Shown here in pieces: positions 52,684 to 61,800 of a stretch of 64,000 nucleotides of DNA. The translations under genes were made by a program, and so were the position numbers. This DNA comes from Rhodobacteraceae bacterium UBA6197 (GTDB taxonomy: Bacteria > Pseudomonadota > Alphaproteobacteria > Rhodobacterales > Rhodobacteraceae), in assembly GCA_002422085.1 (NCBI GenBank), contig DISZ01000010.1:135438-199437 (forward strand), written 5' to 3'. The notes under the pieces are model-generated. The model was given only the letters and a program-made list of their open reading frames with translations, was not told where the DNA came from and ran no database searches. Positions within the stretch are counted from its first letter, which is position 1, and every line of letters begins with the position of its first letter.

Positions 52684-53610
52684 ATGACCAGAACCTGTAT
52701 TCTGATCGGCGCGCCGCTGGATTGCGGTCAGCGCCGACCCGGCTGCCTCATGGGGCCAGCGGCGTATCGCGTCGCGGGTCTGGGCGCAACCTTGGGCGAT
52801 CTGGGCTACCGGGTCGAAGACAGGGGCGACGTGACGCCGCCGCCTGCCCGTGACCAGACCTGCGCCAATGCGGCGGTGCATCATCTGGGCGAGACCATGG
52901 CCTGGACCGAAGCCCTGGCTTGGGCGGCACGCGCGGCAATGGCCGACGGGTTCCCGATCTTTCTGGGCGGCGATCATTCGCTGTCGCTGGGCACGGTCAG
53001 CGGCGTGGCGGCCCATGCGCAGGCTTTGGGGCGGCCGCTGTTCGTGCTGTGGCTGGATGCGCATTCGGATTTTCACACGGTCGAGACCACCGCCTCGGGC
53101 AATCTGCACGGCACCCCCGTTGCCTATATCGCGGGGCGCGACGGCTTTGCGCCGTTTCCACCTTTCCCGGCGCCGGTTCCGGCCGAGAACATCTGCCTGT
53201 TCGGGATCCGCTCGGTTGATCCGGCGGAGCATGCGGGGCTTTTGGCGCATGACATCGCGATCAATGACATGCGCGTGCTGGACGAGCGCGGCATCATCGC
53301 CCCCTTGCGCGAGTTTCTGCACCGGGTCCGGGCGGCGGACGGCATGCTGCATGTCTCGCTCGATGTCGATTTTCTCGACCCGGTGATTGCCCCGGCAGTG
53401 GGCACCACGGTGCCCGGCGGCGCGACCTTCCGCGAGGCCCATCTGGTGATGGAGCTGCTGCATGAAAGTGCTTTGGTCAGCTCGTTGGATCTGGTCGAGC
53501 TGAACCCGTTTCTGGACGAGCGCGGACGCACCGCGAAACTGATGGTGGATCTTGTCGGCAGCCTGATGGGCCGCAAGGTATTCGACCGCCCAACCCGGAG
53601 TTTTGGATGA
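52684..53610 (+). CDS. rocF: Arginase (ureohydrolase family)
   Basis: Mn-dependent hydrolysis of arginine to ornithine and urea. Metal motifs are GGDHSLSLGT, DAHSDFHT and SLDVDFLDP, all intact. The 308-residue length is that of bacterial arginase, and linkage to ornithine cyclodeaminase supports arginine rather than agmatine or formiminoglutamate as substrate. SD AAGGGAG precedes the ATG. It is the first gene of the arginine-to-glutamate set (arginase, ocd, gabT, putA). Confidence 0.93.
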   Translation: MTRTCILIGAPLDCGQRRPGCLMGPAAYRVAGLGATLGDLGYRVEDRGDVTPPPARDQTCANAAVHHLGETMAWTEALAWAARAAMADGFPIFLGGDHSLSLGTVSGVAAHAQALGRPLFVLWLDAHSDFHTVETTASGNLHGTPVAYIAGRDGFAPFPPFPAPVPAENICLFGIRSVDPAEHAGLLAHDIAINDMRVLDERGIIAPLREFLHRVRAADGMLHVSLDVDFLDPVIAPAVGTTVPGGATFREAHLVMELLHESALVSSLDLVELNPFLDERGRTAKLMVDLVGSLMGRKVFDRPTRSFG

Positions 53611-53661
53611 CACTTCATCGCGTCTGCAATCTGGTGCAGGCCGCAGGGGCGGCCATGGGAA

Positions 53662-53699
53662 GCGGGGCCCGCCGGGTGCCGCCCGATCACGGGCCCCGC
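53662..53699 (+). promoter_or_regulatory. GC hairpin between arginase and ocd
   Basis: GCGGGGCCCG (53662-53671) pairs perfectly with CGGGCCCCGC (53690-53699) across an 18-base loop, in the 207-base arginase-ocd gap. No T-run. It could be an mRNA processing or stability element, or an attenuator. Confidence 0.45.
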
Positions 53700-53817
53700 G
53701 CCCGGTTCGTCGTCCTTGCCTTGCCGGTGAATGAACGTGCCGGCGGGTTGGCGTGCCGAGGGATCGCGCCGCCTCATCTTCGTTCCGCTCTGGACCCTTC
53801 CCCTTGAAAGACACCGC

Positions 53818-54861
53818 ATGAACACCCCGTCCCATCTGGCCCTCGTGCCCTTCGTCTCGGTCGCCAACATGATGCGTCTGGTGCATCATGTCGGGCTTGA
53901 AAAACTGCTGGTCGATCTGGCCGCCGAGATCGAAGCCGATTTCCGCCGCTGGCCCGAGTTCGACAAGACCCCGCGCGTGGCAAGCCATTCCGACGTCGGC
54001 GTGATCGAGCTGATGCCGACCTCGGATGGCGAAACCTACGGGTTCAAATACGTCAATGGCCACCCCAAGAATGCCCGCGAGGGGTTGCAGACGGTGACCG
54101 CCTTTGGCCTGCTGGCGGATGTGGCGACGGGCTATCCCTTGCTGCTAAGCGAAATGACCCTGCTGACCGCACTGCGCACCGCCGCGACCAGCGCGATGGC
54201 GGCCAGACACCTTGCCCCCAAGGGCGCGCGGGTGATGGCGATCATCGGCAATGGTGCGCAATCCGAATTTCAGGCGCTGGCCTTCAAGGCGGTCCTGGGC
54301 GTGGCCGAGGTGCGGCTTTACGACATCGACCCCGCCGCCACGGCGAAATGCGCCGCCAATCTGCGGCAGAGTGGGTTGCAGGTGGTCGCCTGCGCCACAT
54401 CGCAAGAGGCGATCGAAGGGGCGCAGATCATCACCACCTGCACCGCCGACAAGCAGTATGCCACGATCCTGTCAGACAATATGATCGGCGCGGGGGTGCA
54501 TCTGAACGCGATCGGCGGCGATTGTCCGGGCAAGACGGAACTTGCGCCGGGGATCTTGCTCCGGTCGGAAATTTTTGTCGAATATCCGCCGCAGACGCGG
54601 ATCGAGGGCGAGATCCAGCAACTGGCGCCCGACCATCCGGTGACCGAGTTGTGGCAGGTGATTTCGGGCACGGCGATGGGGCGTCGTTCGGCAGCGCAGG
54701 TGACGCTGTTTGACGGGGTCGGATTTGCGATCGAGGATTTCTCGGCGCTGCGCTATGTGCGGGCGGCGATGAAGGGCACGGGGCTTTACGACGAACTGGA
54801 CATGGTGGCCGACCCCGACGATCCGCGGGATCTGTTCGGGATGCTGATGCGGGCAAGGTAG
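53818..54861 (+). CDS. ocd: Ornithine cyclodeaminase
   Basis: NAD-dependent conversion of ornithine to proline with release of ammonia. It belongs to the OCD/mu-crystallin family: HSDVGVIELMPTSDGETYGFKYVNGHP contains substrate and NAD contacts, and IIGNGAQSEFQALAFKAVLGV is the Rossmann motif. The 347 residues match OCD. ATG 53818 has only a weak SD (GAAAG). With arginase it makes proline from arginine, which PutA can then oxidise to glutamate. Confidence 0.93.
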   Translation: MNTPSHLALVPFVSVANMMRLVHHVGLEKLLVDLAAEIEADFRRWPEFDKTPRVASHSDVGVIELMPTSDGETYGFKYVNGHPKNAREGLQTVTAFGLLADVATGYPLLLSEMTLLTALRTAATSAMAARHLAPKGARVMAIIGNGAQSEFQALAFKAVLGVAEVRLYDIDPAATAKCAANLRQSGLQVVACATSQEAIEGAQIITTCTADKQYATILSDNMIGAGVHLNAIGGDCPGKTELAPGILLRSEIFVEYPPQTRIEGEIQQLAPDHPVTELWQVISGTAMGRRSAAQVTLFDGVGFAIEDFSALRYVRAAMKGTGLYDELDMVADPDDPRDLFGMLMRAR

Positions 54862-54936
54862 GGGGGCTTTCTGCCCCCCACGCCGCCCCTTTCAGGAGCG
54901 GCGCCCCCCCCGAGGATATTTTCGCGAAGCTGAACG
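54862..54936 (+). repeat. Dispersed repeat, A type, composite with two hairpins after ocd
   Basis: Directly after the ocd stop: hairpin GGGGGGC/GCCCCCC (54861-54879), hairpin CGCCGC/GCGGCG (54881-54903), then CCCCCCGAGGATATTTT and CGCGAAGCTGAA (54904-54935). It lies between convergent ocd and lrp and probably terminates ocd. Confidence 0.8.
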
Positions 54937-54944
54937 AGATCCGG

Positions 54945-55379
54945 TCAGAGTTTGACACCGGGGCGGCGGGTGCTGAGAAGGATATTGGTTTCCGAGGTGG
55001 CGACGCCGTCAAGGCGACGGATCTGGGCGAGGATCTCGTCCAGATCCGTCAGAGTTCTGGTGCCCAGTTCGACGATCAGATCCCATTTGCCGTTGGTCGC
55101 ATGCACCGCCTGCACCGCAGGAAGCCCAAGCAGGCGCGCGATGATCCGATCGGTGCCACGGCCTTCGATGCCAATCATCATCTGGCCACGCACCGGGGCG
55201 GCGGTGACATCGGCGCGGGTCAGGACTGTAAAACCCGAAATCTCGCCCCGTGCCACCAGCCGTTCGATCCGCGCGCGCACCGTGGCACGCGACAGGCCAA
55301 GCTGGGCGGCAAGGTCAGAGACCGCCGCCCGCCCGTCCCGGCGCAGGGCCCCGATCAGGCGCTGATCGGTTTCGTCCAT
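54945..55379 (-). CDS. Lrp/AsnC-family regulator
   Basis: A 144-residue regulator. The N-terminal winged HTH (MDETDQRLIGALRRDGRAAVSDLAAQLGLSRATVRARIERL) is followed by an AsnC ligand-binding domain (GKWDLIVELGTRTLTDLDEILAQIRRL). It starts four bases after the gabT stop and so is co-transcribed with gabT, and it is convergent with the arginase-ocd transcript. A sensor of an amino acid of this pathway (arginine, ornithine, proline or GABA) is likely. Confidence 0.9.
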   Translation of the reverse strand: MDETDQRLIGALRRDGRAAVSDLAAQLGLSRATVRARIERLVARGEISGFTVLTRADVTAAPVRGQMMIGIEGRGTDRIIARLLGLPAVQAVHATNGKWDLIVELGTRTLTDLDEILAQIRRLDGVATSETNILLSTRRPGVKL

Positions 55380-55383
55380 CGGC

Positions 55384-56652
55384 TCAGGCCCGCGCGGCGA
55401 GGACCGAGGCCTCGAGGATATCCAGCGCCTCTTCGAATACCGCATCGGGTATTGTCAGCGGTGCAAGGAAGCGCACCACATTGCCGTAAACGCCGCAGGT
55501 CAGCAGGATCAGGCCGCGGGCGAGCGCCTCTTCACGGACACGGTTGGTGAAGGCGGGATTGGGTTCATCCTTGCCGGCCACGTTGAATTCGACCGCATTC
55601 ATGAAGCCGGGGCCACGGATATCGACGATTTCCGGAACGGCGTCGCGCAACGCGGCGAGGCGCTGTTTGAGACGCCCGCCAAGGCGCATGGCGCGGTCGC
55701 AAAGCTGTTCATCCTCGATCACATCCAGCACTGCGTGTGCTGCGGCCACGGCCAGCGGGTTGCCCGCATAGGTGCCACCCAAGCCGCCCGGGTTGGGGCT
55801 GTCCATGATGTCGGCGCGGCCGGTGACTGCCGAAATCGGCAGCCCGCCGCCAAGGCCCTTGGCCATGGTCACGATATCGGCGGCAACATTGTGGTGCTGC
55901 ATGGCGAACATCTTGCCGGTGCGGGCAAAGCCGGTTTGCACCTCGTCGGCGATCAACACGATGCCATTGTCGTCGCAGACCTTGCGCAGCGTCGTCATGA
56001 AGTTTTGCGGCACTTCGTAAAAGCCACCTTCGCCCTGCACCGGTTCAATGATGATCGCGGCCACGCGCGAGGGTTCCAGATCGGCCTTGAACAGGCGGTC
56101 AAGGGCAGCCAGCGATTCCTCGGCCGAGACTCCGTGCAGCGGGTTCGGGAACGGCAGATGCCAGACGTCATTCATCATCGGGCCAAAACCGGCCTTGTAG
56201 GGCTGGACCTTGCCGGTCAGTGCCATGCCCATGAAGGTGCGGCCGTGAAAGCCGCCTGCAAAGGCGATGACCGCCGGGCGCTTGGTGTAGTGGCGTGCAA
56301 TCTTGATGGCGTTTTCGACAGCTTCCGCGCCGGTCGTGGCAAAGATCGTTTTCTTGGCGAAATCGCCGGGCAAGAGGGTGTTCAGGCGCTCGGCCAGTTC
56401 GACATAGTTTTCATAGGGCACGACCTGGTGGCAGGTGTGGGTGAACCGGTCCAGCTGCGCCTTGACCGCCTCGATCACGCGCGGGTGGCGGTGGCCGGTG
56501 TTGACCACGGCGATACCGGCGGCAAAGTCGATGTAGCGGTTGCCCTCCTTGTCCCAGATCTCGGCGTTTTCGGCGCGGTCGGCATAGATTTGGGTGGTCA
56601 CGCCGACACCCTTGGCGATGGCGGCGGTCCTGCGGTCAGACAATGTGGTCAT
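55384..56652 (-). CDS. gabT: 4-aminobutyrate aminotransferase
   Basis: PLP-dependent class III aminotransferase of 422 residues that transfers the amino group of GABA (or related omega-amino acids) to 2-oxoglutarate. Motifs: TTGAEAVENAIKIARHYTKR, AFAGGFHGRTFMGMALTG, LIADEVQTGFARTGKMFAMQ, and PLP Lys in MAKGLGGGLPISAV. The N-terminal STRRTAAIAKGV-like TLSDRRTAAIAKGVGVTTQ matches GabT rather than ArgD. Start ATG 56652 has AGGAG eight bases upstream. It is divergent from the MerR-XRE-cupin gene. Confidence 0.93.
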   Translation of the reverse strand: MTTLSDRRTAAIAKGVGVTTQIYADRAENAEIWDKEGNRYIDFAAGIAVVNTGHRHPRVIEAVKAQLDRFTHTCHQVVPYENYVELAERLNTLLPGDFAKKTIFATTGAEAVENAIKIARHYTKRPAVIAFAGGFHGRTFMGMALTGKVQPYKAGFGPMMNDVWHLPFPNPLHGVSAEESLAALDRLFKADLEPSRVAAIIIEPVQGEGGFYEVPQNFMTTLRKVCDDNGIVLIADEVQTGFARTGKMFAMQHHNVAADIVTMAKGLGGGLPISAVTGRADIMDSPNPGGLGGTYAGNPLAVAAAHAVLDVIEDEQLCDRAMRLGGRLKQRLAALRDAVPEIVDIRGPGFMNAVEFNVAGKDEPNPAFTNRVREEALARGLILLTCGVYGNVVRFLAPLTIPDAVFEEALDILEASVLAARA

Positions 56653-56674
56653 GGCGGTGCTCCTGATTCGGTCT

Positions 56675-56750
56675 TTGCATTTTTTCTGCAAGATTTTTCA
56701 GTGTTGTGATAGCCTGTATTTATTCTGGCGATGCGATATGTCTACGACAT
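56675..56750. promoter_or_regulatory. Candidate operators in the gabT/regulator intergenic region
   Basis: Two palindromes lie in the divergent region: TTGCA-N7-TGCAA (56675-56691, T-rich spacer), and ATGTC-TAC-GACAT (56738-56750). They are candidates for the neighbouring regulator or the linked Lrp protein. Confidence 0.4.
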
Positions 56751-56781
56751 GCACCGCGCCAATTCCGACGAAAGGCCGCCG

Positions 56782-57597
56782 ATGCGGGACGAAATCGAGC
56801 CAACCCCCTACCGCGTGACCGAGGCCGCCCGTGCGGCGGGGGTGGCACCCTCGACGGTGCGGCTATGGGAGCAGCAGGGGCTGATCGCGCCGGCGCGGCG
56901 GGCCTCGGGGCAACGGCTTTATTCGGCGGGCGATGTCGCGCGGCTGTGCCGGATCGCGTTCTTGCGCCGCGAGGCGGGGCTGAACCCGGCGGCGATCCGT
57001 GCCGCGCTGGAGCTTGAGGCCGCGGAGGGTGCCGGCAGCGGCGAGTCAGCGGCCCCCGCTGATACACTGGGCGGGCGGTTGCGCCACTTGCGTCTGGCGC
57101 GCGGCGAGCGGCTGGACCAGATGGCGGAAAGCGTCGGGATTTCGGCCTCGGCGCTGTCGACGCTGGAGCGCACCGGAGCAGGGGTTTCGTTCAAGACGCT
57201 GGCCGATATCGCGCGCCACTACGGCACCACGGTTTCGCGGCTGTCGGGGCAAGACGAACCGGGCGGCGCGGTTGTGCGCGACGGTGCGGCCCGCGTCTGG
57301 CCGATGCCCGTCGAAGGGGTGCGCGTCGAGGTCTTGGCCGAGGGCCGCCGACAGATGGACTGTCATCGTTTCATCCTGGCGCCCGGTTCCGCTTCCGAAG
57401 GCGGCTACCGCCATGAGGGCGAAGAATTCATCCATGTTCTGGCCGGACGGTTTCGCCTGACGCTGGACGGAACCGAGACGCATGACCTTGGCGCCGGCGA
57501 TTCAGTCTATTTTGAAAGCCGTCGCCAGCATGCCTGGGCAAATGCCGCCGATGCCGAATGTGTGCTGATCTGGGTCAATACCCCGCCCAGTTTCTGA
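56782..57597 (+). CDS. MerR-XRE-cupin three-domain transcriptional regulator
   Basis: A 271-residue regulator with an unusual three-part layout. Residues about 9-75 are a MerR-type HTH (YRVTEAARAAGVAPSTVRLW then IAPARRASGQRLYSAGDVARL). Residues about 93-150 are an XRE-type HTH (LGGRLRHLRLARGERLDQ, then SASALSTLERTGAGVSFKTL). Residues about 190-270 are a cupin (HRFILAPGSASEGGYRHEGE and FIHVLAGRFRLTLDGTETHD), probably binding a small ligand. XRE-cupin proteins such as PuuR control polyamine/GABA catabolism, which fits the divergent gabT gene. Start ATG 56782 has GAAAGG six bases upstream; ATG 56731 lacks an SD. Confidence 0.88.
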   Translation: MRDEIEPTPYRVTEAARAAGVAPSTVRLWEQQGLIAPARRASGQRLYSAGDVARLCRIAFLRREAGLNPAAIRAALELEAAEGAGSGESAAPADTLGGRLRHLRLARGERLDQMAESVGISASALSTLERTGAGVSFKTLADIARHYGTTVSRLSGQDEPGGAVVRDGAARVWPMPVEGVRVEVLAEGRRQMDCHRFILAPGSASEGGYRHEGEEFIHVLAGRFRLTLDGTETHDLGAGDSVYFESRRQHAWANAADAECVLIWVNTPPSF

Positions 57598-57625
57598 GCG
57601 TGCAGCGCGGTGGCGGATGACGGAT

Positions 57626-57658
57626 GCCTCCGGCGGGGATATTTGATCGAAGCTGAAA
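57626..57658 (+). repeat. Dispersed repeat, A type, after the MerR-XRE-cupin gene
   Basis: GCCTCCGGCGGGGATATTTG then ATCGAAGCTGAAA, 28 bases after the regulator's stop and in the same sense, within the 183-base gap before the META lipoprotein. Confidence 0.75.
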
Positions 57659-57780
57659 CATGGTGTTTTCGACCCCGGTGGCGCGTCGCTGTGCAGGAAG
57701 CTTTCGATTTGGCAGCGAGGGGTTGCCGCGCAGCGCGGGGCAGAGCATACCGGGCCGATCTTGAATGCAAGGAAGCTGCG

Positions 57781-58188
57781 ATGACCCGTCTTTTGCCCTT
57801 TGTCGCCCTGCTTGCCCTGACCGCCTGCAAGACCGACGGGCCCGTCGACGACCCTTTGGCGGCGCTGCCGATCGGCAGCCAGTGGCAGGTGGTCACGCTG
57901 TCGGGCGCCCCGGTGCCCGAGGGGGTGCTGGTCACCATCGAGCGGCCAGAGGCCGGCGTGATCGCCGGATCCTCGGGGTGCAACCGTTACAACGGGCACC
58001 TGGCCGCGAAAGACGGGCATGTGTCGATCGGGGCGTTGGCAGGCACACGGATGATGTGCGCGCCGCCGCAGATGCAGGTTGAGACGGCGTTTCATTCGGT
58101 CATCGGCGGGGTCACCGTGCTGCGTCAGGCGGGCGAGACCTTGGAGCTGATCGCGGGTCAACAGGTGCTGATCACGGCGCGGAAGTAG
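57781..58188 (+). CDS. META-domain lipoprotein (HslJ-like)
   Basis: A 135-residue outer-envelope lipoprotein: signal peptide MTRLLPFVALLALTAC with lipobox LTAC and lipidated Cys16. The META domain covers about 30-130: GSQWQVVTLSGAPVPEG, IAGSSGCNRYNGHLAA, and AGTRMMCAPPQMQVETAFH. HslJ-like proteins are linked to novobiocin resistance and envelope stress. SD AAGGAAG is seven bases before the ATG. Its 3' end overlaps the convergent putR gene by 17 bases. Confidence 0.88.
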   Translation: MTRLLPFVALLALTACKTDGPVDDPLAALPIGSQWQVVTLSGAPVPEGVLVTIERPEAGVIAGSSGCNRYNGHLAAKDGHVSIGALAGTRMMCAPPQMQVETAFHSVIGGVTVLRQAGETLELIAGQQVLITARK

Positions 58189-58699
58189 CCCGTCCGGGCG
58201 GATTGGCGGCAGGCAAGGCCGTCACCGGCCCCGCATCCTTGACCGTTTCCATCGCCACATAGGTCGAGGTCGCGGCGACATATGGCAGCGTCGAGATCCG
58301 TTCAGCCATTACCCGGCGATAGTCCGAGATATCGCCCGTGCGCACCTTCAACAAGTAGTCGAAGCCGCCAGCGATCATGTGGCATTCCTCGATCTCGGGC
58401 ACGGCGCGCACCGCACGATTGAAGGCTTGCAGCGCGGCTTCGCGCGTGTCTTGCAAGCGCACTTCGACAAAGGCGACATGCGCAAGCCCCATGCGGATCG
58501 GGCTGAGAATGGCACGGTAGCCCGCAATCACGCCGCTTGCCTCAAGCCGTTTGACGCGCGCTTGAACCGGCGATTTCGTCAACCCGACGCGGGCCGCCAG
58601 TTCGGTGATCGGCACGCGCCCGTCTGCCGCCAGCACGGCCAGAATCGCACGGTCGTAGCGGTCCAGACCAAGAGCGTCTTCAGGCAGGTCATTTGGCAT
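58172..58699 (-). CDS. putR: Lrp/AsnC-family proline utilisation regulator PutR
   Basis: A 175-residue Lrp-family protein: winged HTH (LDRYDRAILAVLAADGRVPITELAARVGLTKSPVQARVKRL) then the AsnC domain (VRAVPEIEECHMIAGGFDYLLKVRTGDISDYRRVM). Divergent from putA, the standard arrangement for PutR, an activator of putA in response to proline in Rhizobiales and Rhodobacterales. A C-terminal Pro/Ala tail is extra. The inverted repeat at 58738-58771 is its likely operator. Confidence 0.92.
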   Translation of the reverse strand: MPNDLPEDALGLDRYDRAILAVLAADGRVPITELAARVGLTKSPVQARVKRLEASGVIAGYRAILSPIRMGLAHVAFVEVRLQDTREAALQAFNRAVRAVPEIEECHMIAGGFDYLLKVRTGDISDYRRVMAERISTLPYVAATSTYVAMETVKDAGPVTALPAANPPGRATSAP

Positions 58700-58737
58700 G
58701 CGTTATTCCATTTTTTCAGTCCGATTGCCTGCATTTG

Positions 58738-58771
58738 GTGAATATACAGGAAAACTGCGGTGCATATTCAC
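58738..58771. promoter_or_regulatory. Putative PutR operator
   Basis: GTGAATAT (58738-58745) and ATATTCAC (58764-58771) form an exact 8-bp inverted repeat with an 18-base spacer, in the 103-base putR/putA divergent region. Lrp-type operators have this kind of size and AT-rich character. Confidence 0.55.
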
Positions 58772-58802
58772 GATATCATGCGCCAAACACAAGGAGCGCG
58801 CA

Positions 58803-61800
58803 ATGGACACCATCTGGCAAGCCATCGAAACCGGAACCCTGCAACCCGAAGCGCCCTTGCTGCGCGCCATGACCGAGGCGGCCGCCCTTGACGGGCCTGC
58901 CCGTGCGCGCATCACCGCGCGCGGTGCGGATCTTGTGCGCCAGATCCGGGCGGATGCAAAACCCGGTCTGATGGAGGTGTTCCTGTCGGAATACGGGCTT
59001 TCGACCGAAGAGGGCATCGCGTTGATGTGTCTGGCCGAGGCCTTGTTGCGGGTGCCCGACGCCGAAACCATGGACGCGCTGATCGAGGACAAGATTGCGC
59101 CGTCGAACTGGGGCCGGCATCTGGGAAAATCGGCGTCCAGTCTGGTCAATGCCTCGACCTGGGCCTTGATGCTGACCGGCCGTGTGCTTGAGGACAAGGA
59201 ACCCGGCGTGGTCGGCCATCTGCGCGCTGCCGTGCGCCGTCTGGGCGAGCCGGTGATCCGCGTCGCCGTGGGTCGGGCGATGAAGGAGATGGGGCGACAG
59301 TTCGTGCTGGGCGAAACCATCGAGGCCGCAATGACGCGGGCCCGCAAACGCGAGGCCGAGGGCTACAGCTACAGCTATGACATGCTGGGCGAAGCGGCCA
59401 GGACCGCGCGCGATGCCAGCCGCTATGAGGCCAGCTACGCCGCCGCGATTGCTGCGATCGCCACCGGCTGCAAAGGTGCGGATGTGCGCGACAATCCCGG
59501 CATCTCGGTCAAGCTCTCGGCGCTGCATCCGCGCTACGAGGTCGCGCAAGAGGCCCGCGTGATGGCCGAGCTGGTGCCGGTGGTGCGGCGGCTGGCACGG
59601 AGGGCGGCAAAGGCCGGGATGGGCTTCAACATCGACGCCGAAGAGGCCGACCGGCTGGTGCTGTCCTTGAAGGTGATCGAGGCGGTGCTGGCCGATCCCG
59701 ACCTGAAGGGCTGGGACGGGTTCGGCGTGGTGGTGCAGGCCTACGGGCGGCGTGCGGGCGCGGTGATCGATTGGCTTCATGCCACCGCAAAGCGGCTGGA
59801 TCGGCGGATCATGGTGCGGCTGGTCAAGGGCGCCTATTGGGACGCCGAGATCAAGCGCGCGCAGGTGCTGGGGCTGGCTGATTTTCCAGTCTTCACGCGC
59901 AAGGTTTCGACCGATGTCAGCTATATCGCCAACGCGCGCAAGCTTTTGGCGCTGACCGACCGGATCTATCCGCAATTCGCCACCCACAACGCGCATACCG
60001 TGGCCGCCGTGCTGGACATGGCCTCGGATCAATCGTTCGAATTTCAGCGTCTGCACGGCATGGGTGAGCGGCTGCATGACATTGTTCTGAAAGGCGAAAA
60101 AACCCGTTGCCGGATCTATGCGCCGGTTGGGGCGCACCGTGATCTGCTGGCCTATCTGGTGCGGCGACTGCTGGAAAACGGTGCCAACTCGAGCTTCGTC
60201 AACCAGATCGTCGATGAGGAAGTGGCCCCCGAAGTGGTCGCCGCCTGCCCGCTTTCGGCGGTTGAGGCCATGGCCGACCCGGTGAACCCGCAGCTTGTTC
60301 GGCCCGCCGCGCTTTTTGCCCCCGAACGGCCCAACAGCACCGGCCTTGATCTGACCGATACCGCCACGCTGGCCACGATCGAAACGGCTCGCCTGCCCTT
60401 TGCCGCCAGCGCCGTCACTGCCGCCCCGCTGATCGCCGGCACAGCGCAGCCTTTGGCCGCGCAAGAGCTGCGCAACCCCGCCACCGGCGCGGTCATCGGC
60501 ACTGTCCAGGCGGCCAGCCCCGATGACGTGGGCCACGCCCTTGCCGCCGCCCGGCCTTGGGACGCATCCGCCGCCGAACGCGCCGCGACGCTCAACCTTG
60601 CCGCAGACCTTTATGAGGCCGACTTCGGGCCAATCTTTGCACTACTGGCGCGCGAAGCTGGCAAGACCCAGGCCGATGCCGTGGGCGAACTGCGCGAGGC
60701 GGTCGATTTCCTGCGCTACTACGCCGCCGGGGCCGCCGCGCTGACGGCGCCGCCGCGGGGCCTGTTCACCTGCATCAGCCCGTGGAACTTTCCGCTGGCC
60801 ATTTTCACCGGGCAGATCGCGGCCGCGCTGGCGGCGGGCAATGGCGTGCTGGCCAAACCGGCCGAACAGACGCCGCTGATCGCCGCCCATGCGGTGCGCC
60901 TGCTGCACCAGGCGGGCGTGCCCGTCACCGCGCTGCAACTGCTGCCGGGCGATGGCGCAACGGTGGGGGCGGCGCTGACCTCGGACGCCCGCGTCAACGG
61001 CGTGGCGTTTACCGGGTCAACCGATACGGCGCAGCTTATCCGCCGCGCGATGGTGCGCACGATGGCCCCCGACGCGCCCCTGATCGCCGAAACCGGCGGG
61101 TTGAACGCGATGATCGTTGACAGCACCGCGCTGCCCGAACAGGCGGTGCGTGATATCGTCGCCTCGGCGTTTCAATCGGCGGGCCAGCGCTGCTCGGCAC
61201 TGCGCTGCCTCTATGTGCAAGACGACATCGCCCCGCATCTGACCGAAATGCTGTTTGGTGCGATGGACGAACTGACGCTGGGCGACCCATGGGCGCTGAC
61301 CACCGATGTCGGCCCGGTGATCGACGCCGAGGCCCATGCCACGATCGCCGCCCATATTGCCAAAGCCGACCGAGACGAACGGTTGCTGAAGGAATTGCCC
61401 CACCCCGACTCGGCCGCCTTGGCCGCAGGCCATTTCATCGCCCCGACGGTGATCCGGGTGGCCGGCATTCAAGATCTGAAACGCGAGATTTTCGGCCCCG
61501 TGCTGCATCTGGCCACCTTCAAGGCCGAGGATCTGGGACAAGTCGTGGCCGACATCAATGCCACCGGCTACGGGCTGACCTTCGGGCTGCATTCGCGCAT
61601 CGACAACCGCGTCGAAGAGGTGACCGAGGCGCTGCATGTCGGCAACCTCTACGTCAATCGCAACCAGATCGGGGCGGTGGTCGGCAGCCAGCCCTTTGGC
61701 GGAGAGGGGCTTTCAGGCACCGGGCCAAAGGCCGGCGGGCCAGACTACCTGACCCGGTTCACCGCGCCCAAGGTGCCCCCGGTCACGCCGACTCAGGCCG

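Noticed and set aside
53607..53807. 66-residue ORF overlapping the arginase stop (ATGA)
   Set aside because: Coupling-like overlap is suggestive, but the translation is Pro/Arg-rich with no family, and the region contains a large hairpin.
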